Assembly: GCF_000340965.1 (NCBI RefSeq)
Contig: NZ_ANAY01000026.1
Span: 23,479 to 87,478, forward strand
DNA: 64,000 nucleotides
Direction: 5' to 3'
Source: Nocardiopsis kunsanensis DSM 44524
Lineage (GTDB): Bacteria; Actinomycetota; Actinomycetes; Streptosporangiales; Streptosporangiaceae
The notes under the pieces are model-generated. The model saw only the letters and a program-made list of their open reading frames with translations. It did not search any database and was not told where the DNA came from. The first letter of the stretch is position 1; every line of letters begins with the position of its first letter. A program made the position numbers and the translations under genes. Of this stretch, positions 58,973-64,000 are shown piece after piece.

Positions 58973-59425
58973 CTACGGGCACGGGTCGGCCAGGAACCGG
59001 TCCGGCGTCAACGGGAGCTCACGCACCCGCACCCCGGTGGCGTGGTGGGCGGCGTTGGCCACCGCGGCGGCCGCTCCCACGGTCCCGATCTCGCCCACCC
59101 CGCGCGAACCCATCGGGGTGGCACGGGTGTCGGACTGCTCCAACCACCCGGCCTGCACACTGTCCACGTCGGCGTTGACCGCCACGTGGTACTGGGCCAG
59201 GTCGTGGTTGACCACATGCCCCCGCCGCTCGTCCAGCACACTGCGCTCGTGCAGGGCCATCGACAACCCCATGACCATGCCGCCGACCAGCTGGGAACGG
59301 ACGGTACGGGGGTTGATCACCCGCCCCACCGACAACAGCCCGTACATGCGCGGCACCCGCACCTCCCCGGTGTCGGCGTTGACCCACGCCTCCGTGAAGT
59401 GGACACCGAAGGGGAGACCGCGCAC
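58973..59425 (-). pseudogene. C-terminal fragment of xanthine dehydrogenase-type molybdopterin subunit
   Basis: About 150 residues that match only the last fifth of the large subunit: VHFTEAWVNADTGEVRVPRM, INPRTVRSQLVGGMVMGLSM, VNHDLAQYHVAVNADV and GSRGVGEIGTVGAAAAVANA with AHHATGVRVRELPLTP. Upstream DNA shows no start and no continuation, so the first about 600 residues are gone. The active-site Glu region (GxGE) is kept, but the protein cannot bind the cofactor alone. Confidence 0.85.
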
Positions 59426-59506
59426 CCGGTCTCCACCGTGCCGTGCTCTCCCCGGAAAGCGCGGGCCGCGGCCACCACCGCCGGACAGATCTGCCCGGTG
59501 ACCGGC

Positions 59507-60079
59507 TCAGGGGCGCCGTCCGGTCAGCGCGATCAGACGGTCCTGGGTGGAAGCCTCCTCACCGACCGCCACGGGCTCGTCGAAGATACCCGCGAAGGAG
59601 TTGGACTCACCGAAGCCCTGCTTCTGCGCCCACCCGTACACGTGCTCGACCAGGTCCGGGTCCAGCGTCTCCTGCGCCCCCAGGGCACGCGCCAGGTCCC
59701 AGGCGTGCACGGTCAGGTCGAAGGTCATCTGCCACAGGTACACCTCACCCGGGGCATCACCGAAGGACAGGTGCACGGTCGCCTCCAGCGAGGAGGGCGC
59801 CAGCCACGCGGTACGGGCCTCCCGGGCTGCCAGCTCCCACGTGGCCACCGGCTCCTCACCCAGGTTGTCACCGTCGAAACGGTCGCCGATCTCCTCCATG
59901 CGCGTACCGGCCACCAGGTGGGGCACCCACAGCTGTTCGGTGGTCAGATGGTTGACCAGGTCATGCACGTCCCAATCGTTGCAAGGGGTGGGCAGGGCCC
60001 AGTCGGTGAGCGAGACGGCCTTGACCCGCCGGTCGAACTCTCCCATGGCCGTTCCGTGCAGATCGATCAGTGCACTCAT
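59507..60079 (-). CDS. DinB-fold (TIGR03086 / MDMPI-type) protein
   Basis: Encodes 190 aa. The N-terminal motif WALPTPCNDWDVHDLVNHL places it in the mycothiol-dependent maleylpyruvate isomerase-like / TIGR03086 group, with metal ligands expected at His39-type, Glu and a later His (here in FDLTVHAWDLARAL). Such proteins are often mycothiol transferases. Alone in its strand context, 132 bp downstream of the MFS exporter gene. ATG 60079. Confidence 0.85.
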   Translation of the reverse strand: MSALIDLHGTAMGEFDRRVKAVSLTDWALPTPCNDWDVHDLVNHLTTEQLWVPHLVAGTRMEEIGDRFDGDNLGEEPVATWELAAREARTAWLAPSSLEATVHLSFGDAPGEVYLWQMTFDLTVHAWDLARALGAQETLDPDLVEHVYGWAQKQGFGESNSFAGIFDEPVAVGEEASTQDRLIALTGRRP

Positions 60080-60164
60080 GTGCGCACCCCCCGGTGACGA
60101 AGTATGTGGTGACAGGCCGAAGCGCCCCAGTTGCGGGCCGCCCGGCCCGGGCCAACGTACACCA

Positions 60165-60196
60165 GCGGCCCCGGGCAACGGTGCGCCCGGGGCCGC
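60165..60196 (-). terminator. Hairpin terminator of the DHA2 exporter gene
   Basis: Perfect 12-bp arms GCGGCCCCGGGC and GCCCGGGGCCGC with an 8-nt loop, 16 nt beyond the stop of the exporter gene. Confidence 0.75.
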
Positions 60197-60211
60197 GCGG
60201 GAACGCTCCGG

Positions 60212-61684
60212 TCAGTGCGCCGGGGCCTGCTCGGTGTCCGCGGTGGAGCCGCGCACGAAGAAGGTCGCGGCAAAGGCCAGCACGGACACGACCGCACCGA
60301 TGGTGAAGGCGGTGTTGATACCGGCCGCCTGCGCGGCGACCTCGCCCGTACCGCCCGCCATCAGCCCCGCAGCGGTCGCCGACATGACGGTGGTGAAGGT
60401 CGCGGTCCCCGCGGCCCCGGCCACCTGCTGGATCGTACCGACCACGGCGCTGCCGTGGGAGTAGAGCTTCTGGTCCAACGAACCCAGGGCACCGGTCAGC
60501 AACGGCGTGAACATCAGCCCCAGCCCCACGCTCATGACCACGTGCGTGCCCACCACCACCACGGGCGCGGTGTCGGTGTCGAAGACCACCACCATCGTCC
60601 ACAGCACCACCGAGACCAGAGCGGCACCGGGGATGATCAACGGGCGCGCCCCGATCCGGTCGTACAGGCGCCCCACGAACGGGGCGAGCAGACCCATGAC
60701 CAGACCGCCGGGCAGCATGACCAGCCCTGTCGCCAGGGTGTCCAGCCCCAGCACGTACTGCATGTAGACCGGCAGCAGGATCAGCGTTCCGAACAGCGCC
60801 AGGAAACTGCCCGCCACCAGACCGATGGAGACGGAGAACTGGCGCGAACGGAACACCCGCAGGTCCAGCAGGGCCCGGTCGTTGCGCTGCAGGCGCAGCT
60901 GACGCGCCACGAACACCACCAGGGCCACCGCACCCACGGCGATGGCCGACCACGGCGGGACGGGGGCCGTGCTCCCGCCGGACTCGCCCAGGCTGGAGAA
61001 CCCGTAGACCAGACCGCCGAAGGCCGGCGCCGAGACCAGCACCGAGGGCACGTCGATGCTGGCCGCCCTGGGCTCGGTGACGTTGCGGATGAACAGCGCC
61101 CCCAGCAACAGCCCGACCACGGCGATGGGCAGCACCAGACCGAAGAGCCAACGCCAGTCGAGCACGTTCAGTACCAGACCGGACAGGGTCGGCCCCACGG
61201 CCGGGGCCACCGAGATCACGATGGAGATGTTGCCCATGGTGCGCCCGCGCCGCTCGGCGGCGACCATGTTGAGCACGGTGGTCATCAGCAGCGGCATCAT
61301 GATGGCCGTGCCGGATGCCTGCACGATGCGTCCCAGCAACAACAGGGCGAAACCCGGCGCGAGGAAACAGACGAGTGTGCCCAGCGTGAACAGGCTCATC
61401 GCGGTGATGAAGACCTGCCTGAGGTGGAAGCGCTGCAGCAAGTATCCGGTAACGGGGATAACCACGGCCATGACCAGCATGAACGCCGAGGTCAGCCACT
61501 GCCCGGTGGACACCGGGATCCCCAGGTCCCGGTTCAGGGCAGGCAGTGCCACAGCCATGATCGTCTCGTTGAGGATGACGATGAAGGCCGAGACCAGAAG
61601 AAGTGGGATCACGAGTTTGTCGGCGCTCTGGGCGCGCTGGGGTTCGGCCGCGTCGGCGGCGTCAGGGGTGGGCTGCCCGGTCAC
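60212..61684 (-). CDS. DHA2-family MFS drug exporter (EmrB/QacA-like)
   Basis: Encodes 490 aa and about 14 transmembrane helices. Family motifs: IVILNETIMAVALPALNRDL (TM1), LTSAFMLVMAVVIPVTGYLL, the C-type motif SIVISVAPAVGPTLSGLVLN in TM5, and LPVYMQYVLGLDTLATGLVM. It exports drugs by proton antiport. GTG 61684 is preferred for the GAGG six bases upstream; an upstream TTG would add a Thr/Pro-rich low-complexity tail. Confidence 0.92.
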   Translation of the reverse strand: MTGQPTPDAADAAEPQRAQSADKLVIPLLLVSAFIVILNETIMAVALPALNRDLGIPVSTGQWLTSAFMLVMAVVIPVTGYLLQRFHLRQVFITAMSLFTLGTLVCFLAPGFALLLLGRIVQASGTAIMMPLLMTTVLNMVAAERRGRTMGNISIVISVAPAVGPTLSGLVLNVLDWRWLFGLVLPIAVVGLLLGALFIRNVTEPRAASIDVPSVLVSAPAFGGLVYGFSSLGESGGSTAPVPPWSAIAVGAVALVVFVARQLRLQRNDRALLDLRVFRSRQFSVSIGLVAGSFLALFGTLILLPVYMQYVLGLDTLATGLVMLPGGLVMGLLAPFVGRLYDRIGARPLIIPGAALVSVVLWTMVVVFDTDTAPVVVVGTHVVMSVGLGLMFTPLLTGALGSLDQKLYSHGSAVVGTIQQVAGAAGTATFTTVMSATAAGLMAGGTGEVAAQAAGINTAFTIGAVVSVLAFAATFFVRGSTADTEQAPAH

Positions 61685-62272
61685 AGGTGTCCTCGGTCGT
61701 GTCGTGGTGGTCGGGGTCGGCGGTCCGCCGGGGGATGAATTTTGCAGACCGTGCAATGCAACCCGTCATGGTAATCAGGCATTCCTGTCCCGCGACACTG
61801 ATTTTCCGACCGCGCAGGCGTGAGACACGCCTCAGACCACACGGCAGCGACCACACGCCCGCAGCACCCGCCGCTCCCCCGGCACACGCCGCCCCCGCCC
61901 GGCCGACCCCGTGCCGGCACCACGCCCCTTCCGCGCAGCCGGCCCGCTCCACCCCACCGCGCCGACCCGCAAGAGCCCGCCCGAGCCCGCCGGGGTGGCA
62001 CGTGACACCCCCGCCACCAGCCACTACATCCCCGAACCACCCCTAAACTCGACCCCCGTGCCCCGAGGCGGCACACGAAGAGCGCCACGGCCCGCCCGAG
62101 CCCGCCCCGATCAGAGAGCCAGCCGCGCACGACGCGCAGGAGCCAGGACCGCCGTCTTCGTACCGACGCCCCGCACCTTCCGCGACAGGGCGCCGACCTT
62201 CGCCTTTCCGCACCGCAGCACACCTGTGCGCTCAGCAGCGTGCGTTCCCGACCGAGAAGAGTCACCTTTTCC
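61685..62272. promoter_or_regulatory. 588-bp divergent promoter region
   Basis: Between the DHA2 and BCCT genes. An AT-rich stretch (61735-61800) contains TTGCA-GACCG-TGCAA (61742-61756), a possible operator for the exporter gene. The rest is C-rich on the + strand and shows no convincing gene. Confidence 0.45.
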
Positions 62273-63889
62273 ATGTTCTCCAGCCTGCGAACACGTGTGT
62301 CCTCCCGTGGCGGACACCCCGACCCCTGGGTCATCGCCGTCACCGGCGGCACACTCGTAGCGTTCGTGGCCGCCGCCCTGGCCGCACCCGAAGCGGTCAG
62401 CTCCGCCATCGACACCGCCTTCGGCTGGTCCGCCGCCTGGTTCGGCGCCTACTGGCAACTCCTGCTCGTGGCCACCTTCGCCACCATGACCGTGCTCGCA
62501 CTGTCCCGCTACGGGCGCGTACGCATGGGCGGAGACGTCGCCCCCGCCTTCACCTGGTTCCGCTGGGTCGCGATGATCCTGACCACCCTGCTGGCCGCCG
62601 GAGGGGTCTTCTGGGCCGCCTCCGAACCCATCGCCCACTACGTCGACGCACCACCCCAGTACGCCGGCTCCGCCGGCGGCATGGAAGGCGCCGCCCTGGC
62701 CATGGCCCAGTCCTTCACCCACTGGGGCTTCGGCGCCTGGGCCATCGGCGGCTCCCTGGCCACCCTCGTCATGATGCGCGGCGCGGAGAAGGGCCTGCCC
62801 CTGCGCCCGCGCACCCTGCTCTGGCCCCTGATGGGCGAGCGCGTACGCACCCACTGGGTCGGCACCCTCGCCGACATCGCCTGCGTCCTGGCCGTGGTCG
62901 CAGGCACCGTCGGACCCATCGGTTTCCTGGGCCTGCAGGTCTCCTACATCGCCGGTGAGGCCTTCGGCCTGCCCAACGGCTACGCCACCCAGGCCGTGGT
63001 CATCATCGGCCTGGCCCTGATCGCCACGGTCTCGGTCCTGACCGGCCTGACCCGCGGCATCGAACTACTGAGCCGCATCAACATCTACGGCGCCATCGCC
63101 ATGGTCCTGGCCATCGTCGCCCTGGCCTCGGCACCCTTCGTCATCGATCTGTACCTGCAGGCCGGCGCGGTGCACCTGCGCGAACTGGCACCCATGATGC
63201 TCTTCCGCGGCGACACCGAATGGCTCGGCTACTGGACCGTCTTCTTCGCCGGCTGGTTCATCGGCTACGGCCCACTCATGGCCATCTTCATCGCCCGCAT
63301 CTCCCGCGGACGCACCGTCCGCCAGATCTACATCGGCGCCACCCTGCTCCCGACCGTGGTCACCTCCGTGTGGTTCACCGCCCTGGGCGGCAGCGGCCTG
63401 TGGCTGGAGATCCAGAACCCGGGCACCGTCTCCGACGCCTACGCCCAGGACGGCCTGCCCGCCGCCGCCCTGGCCATCGTCCAGGCCCTGCCCCTGAGCG
63501 CGGTCATGGCCGTGCTCATGGTCGTGGTGACGCTGGTCTTCTTCGCCTCGACCATGGACACCATGTCCTACGCCATCTCCCTCTCCAGCGTCCACTCCGG
63601 TGAGCCTTCCCTGCTGGTACGCGCCTTCTGGTGCATGGGCATGGGCGTGGCAGCCGCCGTGCTGCTGCTCATCGGCGACGGGGGCGTGGAGGCCCTGCAG
63701 TCCTTCATCGTCGTCAGCGCCGTCCCCGTCGGCCTGGTGCTGCTGCCGTCCGTGTGGGGCGCACCCCGCCTGGTGCGGCAGATGGCCGTGGAACAAGGTG
63801 TGGTGCACCCGCCCGTGCCCAAGCCCACCGCGCAGGCCGCCGACCAGGCCGGCCTGGAGTCCGTGACCGTCGGCACCGACAAGGAGTGA
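62273..63889 (+). CDS. BCCT-family compatible-solute transporter
   Basis: Encodes 538 aa and about 12 transmembrane helices. BCCT marks: FTWFRWVAMILTTLLAAGGV with FWAASEPIAHY (family motif region), GPIGFLGLQVSYIAGEAFGL, and WTVFFAGWFIGYGPLMAIFI with ARISRGRTVRQ (the signature WxxxW-type helix). It imports betaine, choline or carnitine with Na+ or H+. The N-terminal and C-terminal tails are short, so osmosensing is not evident. ATG 62273. Confidence 0.92.
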   Translation: MFSSLRTRVSSRGGHPDPWVIAVTGGTLVAFVAAALAAPEAVSSAIDTAFGWSAAWFGAYWQLLLVATFATMTVLALSRYGRVRMGGDVAPAFTWFRWVAMILTTLLAAGGVFWAASEPIAHYVDAPPQYAGSAGGMEGAALAMAQSFTHWGFGAWAIGGSLATLVMMRGAEKGLPLRPRTLLWPLMGERVRTHWVGTLADIACVLAVVAGTVGPIGFLGLQVSYIAGEAFGLPNGYATQAVVIIGLALIATVSVLTGLTRGIELLSRINIYGAIAMVLAIVALASAPFVIDLYLQAGAVHLRELAPMMLFRGDTEWLGYWTVFFAGWFIGYGPLMAIFIARISRGRTVRQIYIGATLLPTVVTSVWFTALGGSGLWLEIQNPGTVSDAYAQDGLPAAALAIVQALPLSAVMAVLMVVVTLVFFASTMDTMSYAISLSSVHSGEPSLLVRAFWCMGMGVAAAVLLLIGDGGVEALQSFIVVSAVPVGLVLLPSVWGAPRLVRQMAVEQGVVHPPVPKPTAQAADQAGLESVTVGTDKE

Positions 63890-63896
63890 GTCCGGC

Positions 63897-63929
63897 CCGC
63901 ACCATAACGGGGGCCGCACCATAACGGGG
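63897..63929. repeat. Two tandem 16-bp repeats after the BCCT gene
   Basis: CCGCACCATAACGGGG occurs at 63897-63912 and again at 63914-63929, one base apart, directly before the terminator hairpin. Confidence 0.75.
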
Positions 63930-63957
63930 CCGGACCACCCACAGGTGGCCCGGCCCC
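63926..63957 (+). terminator. Hairpin terminator of the BCCT gene
   Basis: GGGGCCGG-A-CCACC pairs with GGTGG-C-CCGGCCCC around CACA (13 of 14 pairs), 36 nt past the stop. Confidence 0.7.
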
Positions 63958-64000
63958 CGCTCGCATCCGGCCCCTGGCACGGCCGTCCCGCGGCGGGGGG

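Noticed and set aside
61911..62360. Plus-strand frame before the BCCT gene
   Set aside because: Pro/Arg-rich with no family pattern; the BCCT gene begins at ATG 62273 in another frame.
1..64000. CRISPR arrays, tRNA or rRNA genes
   Set aside because: No regularly spaced repeats and no tRNA cloverleaf or TPsiC-loop pattern found in the gene-free gaps I read; a tRNAscan run would be needed to exclude a tRNA.

Overview
The window looks like chromosomal DNA from a high-GC actinomycete. GC-rich codons dominate, GTG and TTG starts are frequent, and the gene content fits (SoxR, an Eis-type acetyltransferase, MoxR-DUF58-VWA, DUF2332, DUF3037, DUF1876, a DmdR/IdeR-type iron box, a mycothiol-type DinB protein). 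A Nocardiopsis-like genus is my inference; no rRNA or tRNA is present to test it.

Region 1 to about 13.9 kb has extreme strand asymmetry: the + strand is rich in A and C whichever way genes point. It holds a class V aminotransferase (cut at the left edge), a DUF2332 protein, a vestigial ABC ATPase, soxR, rnhA, def, a SUKH/SMI1 protein, a histidine kinase/response regulator pair, a degenerate acyl-CoA synthetase-like protein and a Bcr/CflA-type MFS exporter. A 2.34-kb Tn3-type relic (9599-11938) interrupts it. The relic has 36-bp inverted ends, a broken resolvase, a P-loop ATPase, a TetR gene with a tandem palindromic operator and a frameshifted, truncated MFS gene.

Region 13.9-28 kb is mostly housekeeping. 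It carries a HipA-like kinase with DUF3037, a kinase-N-lobe-like membrane protein, the MoxR/DUF58/VWA operon, a thioesterase, a HAD hydrolase, a Nudix protein, an APC permease, DUF1876, two methyltransferases and a pair of CNNM/CorC transport genes behind a strongly structured leader.

Region 28-38 kb carries a single reading frame joining OhrR and Ohr, an ALDH7-type dehydrogenase, a pyroglutamyl-peptidase-like protein with Ser in place of the nucleophilic Cys, two tandem polysaccharide deacetylases, an ALDH/TetR divergon with a clear operator, and a decayed GH38 alpha-mannosidase interrupted by a TnpB-element remnant.

Region 38.5-45.5 kb is an aromatic-catabolic operon (MBL protein, FAD monooxygenase, HmgA, unknown 280-aa protein, FahA) divergent from a MarR gene, with a 14-bp palindrome between them. 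It makes and cleaves homogentisate, but no recognisable maleylacetoacetate isomerase is present.

Region 45.5-64 kb has a second class V aminotransferase, Eis, a BadF-type kinase, an iron-box-controlled siderophore-interacting protein, a flavin disulfide oxidoreductase lacking the usual His, a TRIC-type membrane protein, a LysR/threonine dehydratase divergon, an operon of ATP-grasp ligase, CocE/NonD hydrolase and acyltransferase, a xanthine dehydrogenase fragment, a DinB-like protein, a DHA2 exporter and a BCCT transporter. No CRISPR array, prophage or large biosynthetic cluster is visible.
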